Assembly: GCF_002216775.1 (NCBI RefSeq)
Contig: NZ_CP022315.1
Location: forward strand, 372,001-436,000
Origin: Virgibacillus phasianinus
GTDB taxonomy: Bacteria > Bacillota > Bacilli > Bacillales > Amphibacillaceae
Direction of reading: 5' to 3'
Length of the DNA: 64,000 bases
Shown: in pieces, positions 46,887-55,293 of the stretch
How the letters are laid out: each line of letters opens with the position of its first letter
Numbering within the stretch: the first letter of the stretch is position 1
Program-made: the position numbers and the translations under genes
Notes under the pieces: generated by a model
Databases searched by the model: none
Told to the model about the DNA's origin: nothing
The model's input: the letters and a program-made list of their open reading frames with translations, nothing else

Positions 46887-47987
46887 ATGAAAGATATATA
46901 TATCAATACGCTAGATTGGATTAAAGAAACTACCCCAAAACCAGATTTACAAGATGTATATAAGGAATTTCATATAAATGAGACGGTGAAATATGCGCTG
47001 CCAAAAGGAGATGCGCCGCAATGGGTTGATTGGGTATCCCCACCGCGGTTTGGCGAGAACCACACGTTTGACAAATCTTATGTTTCAAAGGTAGAAAATG
47101 GCAGTATATGGATGTGTGATAAAGGGGAGGGAATGGTTTATGCATTGACACCTGATTACAAATGTTTGCGTGATATGGTCTTTTATCAATATTGGAATTA
47201 CTTTGAAAAGATCGCAGTCAATAACATCCCTTCTGCCTCCCCATATTATGGTAATTTGGGCGTTCTAGCATGGGCTGGGCACTCTAATTACTGGCATTGG
47301 TTACACGATACACTGGGGCGTTATCGTTTGCTGCAGCTCAGCGGCTTTAAGATCGATAAGTATGTCCTACCGCTTATGACATTGCCATTTCAGCGGGAAA
47401 CGGTTAAAATGCTTGGCATCCCTGAGAATAAAATCTTACAAATCCCCCCTGGAAAGCACCTGAAAGCTGAAAATTTGATATTGCCATCCGTTCCATTTAA
47501 CGCAGGAACATGTGTGAAATGGACAATTGAATTCCTCCGGGACTCATTTCTTAAATCAAAATCCCATCCAAGTTCAAGTGATTTTGAACGTATCTATATT
47601 AGCCGGGAAGACGCCTCGTGGAGAAAGGTTGCCAATGAACCCAAACTTATGACACTTTTGACTAAAAAGGGATTCAAAAAGATTATTTTAAGCTCCCTAA
47701 CCGTACAAGAACAACTCGATATTTTTTCTTCAGCCAAGGTTATCATAAGCCCGAATGGTGCCGGGCTTGCAAATATTATGTTCTGCCAGCCGGGAACAAA
47801 AATTATTCAGTTATTTACATCAACCTCAGATGAATTCATAAAAATTGGGAATTATTTAGATTTGGATTACTATTTTCTGAAATGCGGGATCGCGAATCCT
47901 GCATCCAAAGCACATGAAGTCATCAAAAACCTTGTGGTTGATGTAAAAAAATTAGCAAGGATTTTCGAGGAAGAAGGTATCAATTAA
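46887..47987 (+). CDS. GT61-like glycosyltransferase (DUF563)
   Basis: 366 residues. The C-terminal half has the DUF563/GT61 pattern: WHWLHDTLGRYRLL near 130, RIYISREDASWRKVAN near 230 and SAKVIISPNGAGLANIMFCQ near 290, where SPNGAGLAN corresponds to the conserved HGAGL motif. No TM or signal. It would add a sugar to the glycan; the donor is unknown. Ribosome site AAAGGAG lies 10 bases before the ATG; an ATG at 46883 is out of frame. Divergent from the CapF-like gene. Confidence 0.82.
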   Translation: MKDIYINTLDWIKETTPKPDLQDVYKEFHINETVKYALPKGDAPQWVDWVSPPRFGENHTFDKSYVSKVENGSIWMCDKGEGMVYALTPDYKCLRDMVFYQYWNYFEKIAVNNIPSASPYYGNLGVLAWAGHSNYWHWLHDTLGRYRLLQLSGFKIDKYVLPLMTLPFQRETVKMLGIPENKILQIPPGKHLKAENLILPSVPFNAGTCVKWTIEFLRDSFLKSKSHPSSSDFERIYISREDASWRKVANEPKLMTLLTKKGFKKIILSSLTVQEQLDIFSSAKVIISPNGAGLANIMFCQPGTKIIQLFTSTSDEFIKIGNYLDLDYYFLKCGIANPASKAHEVIKNLVVDVKKLARIFEEEGIN

Positions 47988-48132
47988 TAAATACTGCCTA
48001 ACTCTCGCTGCACAATTGTCTTAATACGCTGCGGATAAAGTCCAATGGGCTTTTTTCCGCCATCATCTACACAAAAGTTAGAAAATCTTGGCTTGTCCTC
48101 AAGAACTAATGGGCGAACGTAATTAAAATGTA
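47984..48132 (-). pseudogene. 3' remnant of an unidentified gene cut at the group II intron
   Basis: Beyond the intron 3' end the minus strand stays open for about 48 codons: LHFNYVRPLVLEDKPRFSNF, then DDGGKKPIGLYPQRIKTIVQ and RELGSIY before the stop at 47984. It reads like a protein C-terminus, but no start or upstream coding part exists: on the other side of the intron there is a terminator and yfkD. Its parent family was not recognised. It could also be a chance open frame. Confidence 0.35.
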
Positions 48133-50003
48133 ATCGAGTAGAGGGGAAAGTTAAATGACTTTCCGCCCCTCTCACACCACCGTACGTACGGTTCCGTATA
48201 CGGCGGTTCAATTTATATCGCAGTGTGTACTTTTAAGTAGTAGTCTAAGGCAAAGGGAATACCCCTTTGCTTTAGACGTTTGTTAGATAAAGCTTTATGA
48301 ACTACCTTGGATAGCCCAATGAAACGATAACCCCTTCGACAGTAAGTTAAGCCTTTTGCTTCCTCTTTGGGAATGCCAAGCTGGACAAGGGATTTTATTC
48401 TCTTCCTGCTGTTCTTCCATTGCTTCCAAATGATTATTCGCAGTCTGGAGCGAAGTTTTGCGTCGATTGCTCCGAGTGCTTTCTTCATGTTGGCTATCTT
48501 GAAGTAGTTGACCCAGCCAAATATGACCTGTTTTAACTTGACGATCCTGTCATCTAATGAGATGCTCCAATTTCTTTTTGTTAACTTTCGCAATTTCCTT
48601 TGAAATTTCTGAATCGAACTTTCATGCGGTCTTGGTTGAAACTTTCCCTTATTAAAATCAAAATAGTAACCGAATCCTAGAAATTTTGTTTCACTAGGGC
48701 GGGAGATTTTACTCTTTTCCGCATTGACCTTTAATCCCAATTTCTTCTCGATAAATTTTGTAATGGAAGTGAGCACTCTATTCGCTGCTTTTTCGCTTTT
48801 GACGAAAATGAGACTATCATCTGCGTATCTGACGAAACGCAGACCTCTTGTTTCCAGTTCCTTATCCATCTCGTTCAACATAATATTGCTTAGAAGTGGA
48901 CTAAGGTTGCCTCCTTGTGGTGTTCCAACTAACGTATCTTTATATTTACCGTGGACTATCACGCCACTTACGAGATATTTCCGTATAAGGGAAATTATAT
49001 CCCCCTCTTTTATCGTATGGGAGATGATTCTCATCAATTTGTCGTGATGCACCGTATCAAAGAATCGTTCTAGGTCAATATCTACTAACCACTCATATCC
49101 GTCATTCATATATTCCAGCGCTTGGATGATTGCCATCTCACAGCTTCTTCCCGGTCGGAAACCGTAGCTATATTCGCTGAATTGTTTTTCGAATATGGGG
49201 CTCAGTTTTTGACTGATTGCTTGCTGTACTACTCTGTCAACAACCGTTGGGATACCTAGTTTGCGCATTTTCCCATTTTCTTTTGGAATCTCTACACGCA
49301 ATGCTGGCGCTGGTTGGTATTTCCTTTTTCGGATTTGAGAACGAAGTTCATCCTTATGTTCTTTAAGATATCCCTTCAATTCTTCTATACTCACTCCGTC
49401 TACTCCACTTGCGCCTTTATTGCGATACACGCGCTTATAGGCTTGATTCATATTTTGATTACTTAAGATTTCTTCTAAAAGCTCCACACTCGTTTCTTCC
49501 TTTCCTTTCACGTAACGGTAAGACACTTCGTTTTTGAGTATCCTCTGAGATACGCTCATACTTTCCTCATTAACACATTCTGAAGTATATCTAGCGTGCA
49601 TTCATGGCGTAGAAACACTATAAATTGTTCAGCCCTTCGTGATATCTTCACTACTATGGCTTCGGCTGACTTCTCACGATAAACCTTTTCCGACCAGCCT
49701 TCTTTATAGGGGACTCCTCAGCTGTCCGTGAGACCTCCCAGGGTAAGACAACTATCTTTCCTCTTTTACTCGCCTAATTTACTTTATAGGATTACGCACA
49801 CCTTTTGGACTTTGACTTGTATTGGAGCCTTATCCACCTATAAAGCCTTGGTATCAGATTTCTGTTCGTCGAGCCAAGATTTTGATACACGCTTCCTTCA
49901 GCCATTACCTCACGATAATTGCCTTGCGTTTCTCTAGTAGTTAGTCGGTGTGTACCCCCACAGTGGACTTTCACCACCTAGATAGTCGCCATGACTGGCG
50001 CAC
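48133..50003 (-). mobile_element. Group II intron (probable class C), complete
   Basis: About 1.87 kb. The 5' end is GTGCGCC at 50003 on the minus strand, typical for group IIC introns. Domain V is GAACCG...GGAACCGTACGTACGG at about 48207-48170. Domain VI is the long hairpin GAGGGGCGGAAAGT / ACTTTCCCCTC, ending CTACTCGAT near 48133. The encoded maturase is intact. Immediately upstream of the 5' end is the terminator hairpin of yfkD plus TTTTTTATT, the known insertion context of IIC introns. Confidence 0.88.
48213..49559 (-). CDS. ltrA: Group II intron reverse transcriptase/maturase
   Basis: 448 residues. RT motifs are complete: NKGASGVDGVSIEEL (RT0-1), GKMRKLGIPTVVDRVVQQAI (RT2), EYSYGFRPGRSC (RT3), the catalytic YADD in VRYADDSLIFVKS, and FLGFGYYFDFNKGKF (RT7). 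A GIIM maturase domain follows (LRKLTKRNWSI, FKIANMKKALG). No endonuclease HNH domain is at the end, consistent with IIC. Start at the ATG 49559 (GAGGAA upstream); the frame is open to 49601. It is not frameshifted and should be functional. Confidence 0.93.
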   Translation of the reverse strand: MSVSQRILKNEVSYRYVKGKEETSVELLEEILSNQNMNQAYKRVYRNKGASGVDGVSIEELKGYLKEHKDELRSQIRKRKYQPAPALRVEIPKENGKMRKLGIPTVVDRVVQQAISQKLSPIFEKQFSEYSYGFRPGRSCEMAIIQALEYMNDGYEWLVDIDLERFFDTVHHDKLMRIISHTIKEGDIISLIRKYLVSGVIVHGKYKDTLVGTPQGGNLSPLLSNIMLNEMDKELETRGLRFVRYADDSLIFVKSEKAANRVLTSITKFIEKKLGLKVNAEKSKISRPSETKFLGFGYYFDFNKGKFQPRPHESSIQKFQRKLRKLTKRNWSISLDDRIVKLKQVIFGWVNYFKIANMKKALGAIDAKLRSRLRIIIWKQWKNSRKRIKSLVQLGIPKEEAKGLTYCRRGYRFIGLSKVVHKALSNKRLKQRGIPFALDYYLKVHTAI

Positions 50004-50009
50004 AATAAA

Positions 50010-50041
50010 AAAGCCCCTTAACATAAAGGGCTTACGTAAGA
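50010..50041 (-). terminator. Terminator of yfkD, used as group II intron target
   Basis: Minus strand AAGCCCTTTATGTTAAGGGG forms stem AAGCCCTT / AAGGGGCTT, then TTTTTATT directly before the intron 5' GTGCGCC. Its 5' arm begins at the stop of yfkD. Confidence 0.85.
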
Positions 50042-50042
50042 C

Positions 50043-50843
50043 TTATTGCAATGTAAAAGAAAATGCTAAATGATCCTGAATTGGAATCCATGCCCCAATC
50101 CCCTGTTTCGTTACATTTTTAACTTGGATTGACTTGTTGTTTCCCTTCAGTTGAATATAAATGTCGCCAAAGGTAACCTGCCCCTTATCAATAACCGCCG
50201 GTACGTACGCAGTTAATGTTCCATATTTATTAACCGGGATAGTGTAGTTATTTTCTTTCTGTGTATCTTTCCCTATAATGGTTTGATAAGAAAGAGGCAG
50301 TTTTGTTTCCTTAGCAGCGTCAAGAAGGATCATTTTCTTCACATCTTCTGGACTAGCTATTTTATTGACCAATGCACCAGTAATTTCCCTTTGTTCCTTT
50401 TGTATATAATGCATTTTTTGAGGTGACTCTCCACCCAGATTATTTTGCTCATTCGTATTGATTTTCTGATATTCCCAATTAACCGTTGTGTTTGTTGATT
50501 TATAGTTTAATGCCCATCTTCCAAGATAAATCATCCCACGGTATCCAATTGAAAATGGAGATGGCTTCACACTCGTCTCGTTAAGCATTTTAATTAAATC
50601 GGGATTTTCAACAGGAATATCTAATTCTTCAATGAATGCTTTTGTTGCCTTGCTTGGTTCGACAATCTCCTGATCTTCTGCTGAATTACTATAGGTATTT
50701 TCTTTTGTAATCGTAAGAACGTGATTTGGAACAGCAAATTCATCTTGCTGAGACTTTTTTTCTTTACTGTAACCAGACACTGGAAAGACTAATACCATAC
50801 AAAAAATAATGAATACTGCCCAAATTAGCGGTTTTTTGTTCAT
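50043..50843 (-). CDS. yfkD: YfkD-like exported protein
   Basis: 266 residues. Signal peptide (about 1-25: KKPLIWAVFIIFCMVLVFP, cleavage near GYSKE). The mature part has the YfkD family pattern, with PNHVLTITKENTYSNS, IGYRGMIYLGRWALNYKST, VNWEYQKINTN and the C-terminal GIGAWIPIQDHLAFSFTLQ. The function of YfkD is unknown; it is conserved in Bacillaceae. No lipobox, so probably released or wall-associated. Neighbourhood (yfkD, YfkF-like MFS, yfkH-like) is kept from B. subtilis. Confidence 0.87.
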   Translation of the reverse strand: MNKKPLIWAVFIIFCMVLVFPVSGYSKEKKSQQDEFAVPNHVLTITKENTYSNSAEDQEIVEPSKATKAFIEELDIPVENPDLIKMLNETSVKPSPFSIGYRGMIYLGRWALNYKSTNTTVNWEYQKINTNEQNNLGGESPQKMHYIQKEQREITGALVNKIASPEDVKKMILLDAAKETKLPLSYQTIIGKDTQKENNYTIPVNKYGTLTAYVPAVIDKGQVTFGDIYIQLKGNNKSIQVKNVTKQGIGAWIPIQDHLAFSFTLQ

Positions 50844-50906
50844 GTGTCACATCCCTTTCATTTATCTCTAGTTTTTTCTGACACACGAATATTATACCTA
50901 CAATTT

Positions 50907-51299
50907 TTAGCGGCTCAGTTCAATTACTTCAAGACTTTCCTCAATTTTAATGCTGGATTCCACTGATCGTATCATAGAGCAATTTTTCCTTGAAAGTTCA
51001 AGGTTTTTCTTTAACTTATCTTTATTAAGATTGTACCCTTTTACAAAATAATGAAGCGTAATATGTTCAATTCGATTAGCTTCCTGCGGGTTTCTTTCTA
51101 CATCTGCTGTAATGGTTAGATCTTCAAATTCCGTGCGCTGTTTTTCTAAAATTTTTCGAAAAACGGATCCACTGCAGCCAACAATCGAAGCAACCATTAA
51201 CTGAAACGGTCTGTATCCATAATCCTCATTTCCTGAAATAGACAATTCACCATAGTCGAGGTCAATGCGCATCCCGCTGTCTTTTAGATAAAATTTCAT
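50907..51299 (-). CDS. OsmC/Ohr-family protein
   Basis: 130 residues. The two redox cysteines of the family are seen as VGCSGSVFRKIL (near residue 48) and RKNCSMIRS (near 111). OsmC proteins reduce organic hydroperoxides, while several Bacillus paralogues have unknown function. I take the ATG at 51299, with GGAGGG 8 bases upstream, instead of the ATG at 51314, which lies inside the ribosome site. Monocistronic. Confidence 0.88.
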   Translation of the reverse strand: MKFYLKDSGMRIDLDYGELSISGNEDYGYRPFQLMVASIVGCSGSVFRKILEKQRTEFEDLTITADVERNPQEANRIEHITLHYFVKGYNLNKDKLKKNLELSRKNCSMIRSVESSIKIEESLEVIELSR

Positions 51300-51483
51300 T
51301 TTATAGCCCTCCATTTAAAAAAAATTTCTTTAAATACATATAACCTGTTTATTCTTTATTATAACCTGTTTAGTGGTTTTACCATAGAAATCCTGTTTGA
51401 CCTTTCATTAAATAAGAATTAGATTGTATAAGGAAACGTTTTTTGCACTTAAGGAAGGATAAATATTTAAAGGACTTAAGTAT

Positions 51484-51608
51484 AAGAAAAGCGCAAGCGC
51501 CCCGTTTAGAAGCGGACGCATAAGCAAGGGGCCGTAGAACGCATGGGTTTAGCGTTCGTAGTGTCCATTGCTTATGACGGCAGCTTCTGGGCGCTGGAGC
51601 TAGACAGG
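51484..51608 (+). repeat. Dispersed repeat family R1, the cleanest full copy
   Basis: About 125 bases: GAAAAGCGCAAGCGCCCCGT, TAGAAGCGGACGCATAAGCA, GGGGCCGTAGAACGCATGGG, TTTAGCGTTCGTAGTGTCCA, TTGCTTATGACGGCAGCTTC, TGGGCGCTGGAGCTAGACAG. Its two halves are partly complementary (GCGCAAGCGCCC with GGGCGCTGGAGC; CATAAGCAA with TTGCTTATG), giving a long imperfect hairpin. Confidence 0.88.
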
Positions 51609-51700
51609 TTTTTATTTATTCTGATCTTATAAAAAAATCTAAGGCTTTCGCCATTAATTCTGGCGATAAGCCAATATTTTCTAAAATGGAGGTATGTTTT

Positions 51701-52858
51701 TTGGCTTCAGCGCGGTCTAGATTTTGGATTTTGATCTCCCTTGTTTCGATTTCCGGCTTCTCACAAGGGATGATCCTCCCGCTTCTGGCAATTATCCTGG
51801 AACAAAATGGTGTTCCTTCGTCTGTTAACGGCCTTCATGCCACGGGATTATACATAGGGGTTTTAATCGCCTCCCCATTCATGGAGAAGCCCATGCGGAA
51901 ATTTGGTTTTAAACCAATCATTGTTTATGGCGGGATGCTTGTATTCATATCAATGGCACTCTTTCCAGTATGGGATGCATTATGGTTCTGGTTTATCCTC
52001 CGTGTGCTAATTGGCATTGGAGATAATATGCTCCATTTTGGAACACAGACCTGGATTACAACAACTAGTAGTAAGGAATCAAGAGGTCGGGACATTGCGT
52101 TATACGGGTTATTTTTTGGAATTGGTTTTACATTGGGGCCATTGATGACAAATCTTTTGGCAATTAATGAGGCGCTCCCATTTCTGCTTTCTGCACTATT
52201 AAGTATGATTGTTTGGTCAATGCTTGTGTTTATTCGAAATAAATGGCCTGAAGAAGATGTTACGACAAATCACGGGACAAGTTCTATTAAACGATTTATT
52301 CAAACCGGAAAAATTGCCTGGGTTGCCCTGTTGCCTGCATTTGGTTATGGATTTTTGGAAGCGACTCTTCATGGAATATTTCCGGTGTACGGGTTGCGGA
52401 TTGGTCACGACGTCGAAACATTATCGCTTATCATACCGTGCTTTGCTGCTGGCAGTGTTATTTCACAGCTCCCACTGGGAATGTTAAGTGACCGTTTGGG
52501 TCGTCGAAACATCCTGATTTCAGTACTATCTGCAGGCAGTTTCTGTTTCTTTTTAGCGACATTTTTTGAATCATCCGCAATTGCACTATTTATCTTATTT
52601 ACACTTGCTGGGATATTTGTCGGCTCATTGTTCTCACTGAGTATTACATATTTAGCAGACGTTCTCCCTCGTTCCTTACTCCCAACCGGGAACATTATGA
52701 CCGGTGTAGCTTTTAGCATTGGAAGCATAAGCGGACCTTATCTGGGAGGATTATTTATTCAAATAATCCCGGGAGTATCCTTCTTTTATGTAATAGTAGG
52801 AATGCTGCTATTCGTACTTATTGCCACTATCTTAAAAAAGAATATGGTTATTGAATAA
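51701..52858 (+). CDS. MFS transporter, YfkF-like
   Basis: About 385 residues, 12 TM helices. MFS motif A between TM2 and TM3 is weak (EKPMRKFGFKP), and the second-half equivalent is LGMLSDRLGRRNIL. The N-terminus RFWILISLVSISGFSQGMIL is typical for the YfkF/drug-efflux group. The substrate is unknown. The start is probably the TTG at 51701, because GGAGGT sits 6 bases before it; the in-frame ATG at 51686 overlaps this ribosome site. Synteny with yfkD and yfkH agrees. Confidence 0.85.
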   Translation: MASARSRFWILISLVSISGFSQGMILPLLAIILEQNGVPSSVNGLHATGLYIGVLIASPFMEKPMRKFGFKPIIVYGGMLVFISMALFPVWDALWFWFILRVLIGIGDNMLHFGTQTWITTTSSKESRGRDIALYGLFFGIGFTLGPLMTNLLAINEALPFLLSALLSMIVWSMLVFIRNKWPEEDVTTNHGTSSIKRFIQTGKIAWVALLPAFGYGFLEATLHGIFPVYGLRIGHDVETLSLIIPCFAAGSVISQLPLGMLSDRLGRRNILISVLSAGSFCFFLATFFESSAIALFILFTLAGIFVGSLFSLSITYLADVLPRSLLPTGNIMTGVAFSIGSISGPYLGGLFIQIIPGVSFFYVIVGMLLFVLIATILKKNMVIE

Positions 52859-52905
52859 AATGCGAAGGCGACTGGTTAGTGGCGTACAAATAGATAGGAC
52901 TATGC
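52858..52905 (+). repeat. Dispersed repeat family R2 fragment
   Basis: GCGAAGGCGACTGGTTAGTG, then GCGTACAAATAGATAGGACT: the first third of an R2 unit, starting right at the MFS stop codon; the rest is missing. Confidence 0.75.
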
Positions 52906-52937
52906 CCGGAATTTGAAGTCGCACCTGTTTCTAATCT

Positions 52938-52968
52938 AAAAAGACGCACACGAGTGTGTCTTTTTTTT
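52938..52968 (+). terminator. Terminator after the MFS gene
   Basis: AAAAGAC..ACAC-GA-GTGT-GTCTTTT with a run of eight T. Confidence 0.85.
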
Positions 52969-52981
52969 ATACAAAAATTTG

Positions 52982-53040
52982 TTGACATTATTTTTTTCAA
53001 TGATAATATAATAATAAATATTTATTTATAATTATTCTAA
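52982..53040 (+). promoter_or_regulatory. Promoter and PerR box of the P1B ATPase gene
   Basis: A perfect -35 TTGACA (52982-52987) is followed by TAATAT (16-base spacing) or TATAAT (19-base spacing). Downstream, TTATAATTATTCTAA (53026-53040) matches the PerR box TTATAATnATTATAA with one mismatch. The zosA/pfeT gene of B. subtilis is PerR-controlled, so regulation by the PerR encoded in this window is likely. Confidence 0.65.
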
Positions 53041-53080
53041 TTAACAACGAATATCATTATCAATACGGGGAGGAAATAAC

Positions 53081-55021
53081 ATGACAACTAAATCGGAAAT
53101 ACTATATGATACTAATGGAAAAAGGTTAGCTAATCTTTTCAAATCGCCATTTTTCCAAAAGGCTTACGAACATATTGAATTAATTGCAGCATTGTTAAGC
53201 GGATTAACTATCTTAATTACTTGGTTTATTGCTGATTATATAAACTATCCTGCATTCGTTATCCTTCATCTGATTGCCTTTGCAATTGGGGGATTCGCAA
53301 AGGCAAAGGAAGGCATAGAGGAGACAGTTGCCAATAAGGAACTAAATGTGGAAATGCTAATGGTTTTCGCTGCCATCGGTTCTGCCGCCATTGGATATTG
53401 GACAGAAGGGGCCATTCTCATTTTCATTTTCGCTTTATCCGGTGCTCTTGAAACCTATACCATGAACAAAAGCAAGAAAGAAATATCGTCGCTAATGAAT
53501 CTCCAGCCGGAAACGGCGCTCTGTCTTATAAACGGTATTGAAAAAGTAATACCAGTTTCGGAATTAGAAATAGATCATACAATTTTAGTTAAGGCAGGCG
53601 AAAGAATTCCGGCTGATGGAATAATTTTAAAAGGTAATAGCTCCATTAATGAGAGTACAATTACAGGAGAATCAATTCCAGTAAACAAACAGGTTGATCA
53701 GGAAGTTTATGCAGGTACGGTTGCAATCGATGGCACCATCCATGTACGTATCTCTAAACCAACTGATCAAACATTATTCCAGAAAATCATTAACCTTGTT
53801 CAATCTGCACAAGATGAAAAATCACCATCACAACTTTTTATCGAAAGATTTGAAGGAACTTATGTTAAAGCAGTCCTTCTTGCAGTTGGTATTATGATGT
53901 TTCTCCCCTACCTTCTATTTGGTTGGACGCTGACAGAGAGTGTCTATCGTGCAATGATTTTACTTGTTGTCGCTTCACCATGTGCACTTGTGGCATCAAT
54001 TATGCCTGCGACCTTATCAGCAATTTCCAAGGGTGCGAAAAATGGTGTACTTTTCAAAGGGGGCGTAAACATAGAAAATTTAAGCCATGTAAAAGCAATT
54101 GCATTCGATAAAACTGGAACATTAACAAATGGAAAGCCGGTTGTCACGGATGTATATTTTCAACCAGGAGTTGATGAGCAACATGGGGTAGAAATAATTG
54201 GAGCAATCGAAAATGAATCACTTCATCCCTTGGCACAAGCAATAGCTGATTATAGCAAACAACAATTGGAAATAGCGACGTTCACTGTTGATGTTCAGCA
54301 CCATAAAACCACCAATGGAAATGGTGTTCAGGCACAAGTTGGTCAGGACACCTGGAAGATCGGAAAGGCACAGTTTGTTGGAGAAAAAGAGGCCGATGAA
54401 TTTCAGGATGGCACCGCATTGAAACTTGCATCAGAAGGAAAGAGCCTGGTATTTATTAAGAAAAATGATAAGGTTATCGGCTTATTAGCATTGAAGGATA
54501 CAATAAGAAAAGAAGCAAAACAGGCTATTAAACAGTTGAAAAAACGGAATATATTCACCGTCATGCTTACGGGTGACAATGACATTACAGCAAAAGCAAT
54601 TGCGGCTGAAGCGGGTATTGATGATTATATAGCCGGCTGCCTGCCCGAAGAAAAGGTGAACCATGTAAAGGTACTGCGAAATAAATTTGAACATGTAGCA
54701 ATGGTTGGGGATGGCATTAATGATGCTCCCGCTCTTGCAACTGCAAATGTTGGAATTGCCATGGGGGAAGGTACGGATGTCGCACTGGAGACAGCAGATG
54801 TGGTATTGATGAAAAATGATTTACCTAAAATAGCGAAAGCATTTGAACTATCAAAAACAATGAATAAAATTGTGAAACAAAACATCGTGTTTTCCTTGAG
54901 CGTTATTCTACTCTTAATAGTATCGAACCTTTTCCAAGTACTAGATTTACCACTAGGGGTAGTCGGTCACGAAGGTAGCACCATATTAGTAATCCTGAAC
55001 GGACTAAGATTGTTGAGGTAA
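53081..55021 (+). CDS. zosA: P1B-type metal-transporting ATPase, ZosA/PfeT-like
   Basis: 646 residues, no N-terminal metal-binding domain. TM region first, then the actuator TGES (near 203), membrane SPCALVAS (near 303; the SPC motif of P1B-4), phosphorylation site DKTGTLTNG near 344, the nucleotide-binding ESLHPLAQAI (HP motif), MVGDGINDAPALA and the C-terminal HEGSTILVILNGLRLL typical of the P1B-4 class. B. subtilis ZosA/PfeT exports Fe(II) and helps peroxide resistance. A PerR box upstream supports this. Two other metals (Zn, Co) are possible. Confidence 0.88.
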   Translation: MTTKSEILYDTNGKRLANLFKSPFFQKAYEHIELIAALLSGLTILITWFIADYINYPAFVILHLIAFAIGGFAKAKEGIEETVANKELNVEMLMVFAAIGSAAIGYWTEGAILIFIFALSGALETYTMNKSKKEISSLMNLQPETALCLINGIEKVIPVSELEIDHTILVKAGERIPADGIILKGNSSINESTITGESIPVNKQVDQEVYAGTVAIDGTIHVRISKPTDQTLFQKIINLVQSAQDEKSPSQLFIERFEGTYVKAVLLAVGIMMFLPYLLFGWTLTESVYRAMILLVVASPCALVASIMPATLSAISKGAKNGVLFKGGVNIENLSHVKAIAFDKTGTLTNGKPVVTDVYFQPGVDEQHGVEIIGAIENESLHPLAQAIADYSKQQLEIATFTVDVQHHKTTNGNGVQAQVGQDTWKIGKAQFVGEKEADEFQDGTALKLASEGKSLVFIKKNDKVIGLLALKDTIRKEAKQAIKQLKKRNIFTVMLTGDNDITAKAIAAEAGIDDYIAGCLPEEKVNHVKVLRNKFEHVAMVGDGINDAPALATANVGIAMGEGTDVALETADVVLMKNDLPKIAKAFELSKTMNKIVKQNIVFSLSVILLLIVSNLFQVLDLPLGVVGHEGSTILVILNGLRLLR

Positions 55022-55253
55022 TTAGGAAACACAAATCAAAGCGGTGATGCTTGCCCGAAAACCAGGCTGATTAAAAAATTGGGCAAGAATTAAGCCAAGT
55101 CGGGAGACAGCTATTTCTCTCCCGAGTCGGATTTGTCCACTCCCAAGTTCCACCTATTCTCGCACGTATTCCGCATTCCTTCGCCCGAGTTCAGCCTGCC
55201 CTGACTGTGTCCATCCTTCCTTATCACGAACAATGTGAACTTATCAAATTTTA

Positions 55254-55290
55254 AAAAGAAGAGGGCACGGTATAAATTCCATGCCCCCTC
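55254..55290 (-). terminator. Terminator after the YfkH-like gene
   Basis: GAGGGGGCATGG pairs with CCGTGCCCTC on the minus strand, then TTCTTTTT. The rest of the gap from 55022 has no gene; it carries a short hairpin GTCGGGAGACA..TCTCCCGA (55093-55128) whose words also occur near 12.93 kb. Confidence 0.75.
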
Positions 55291-55293
55291 CTA

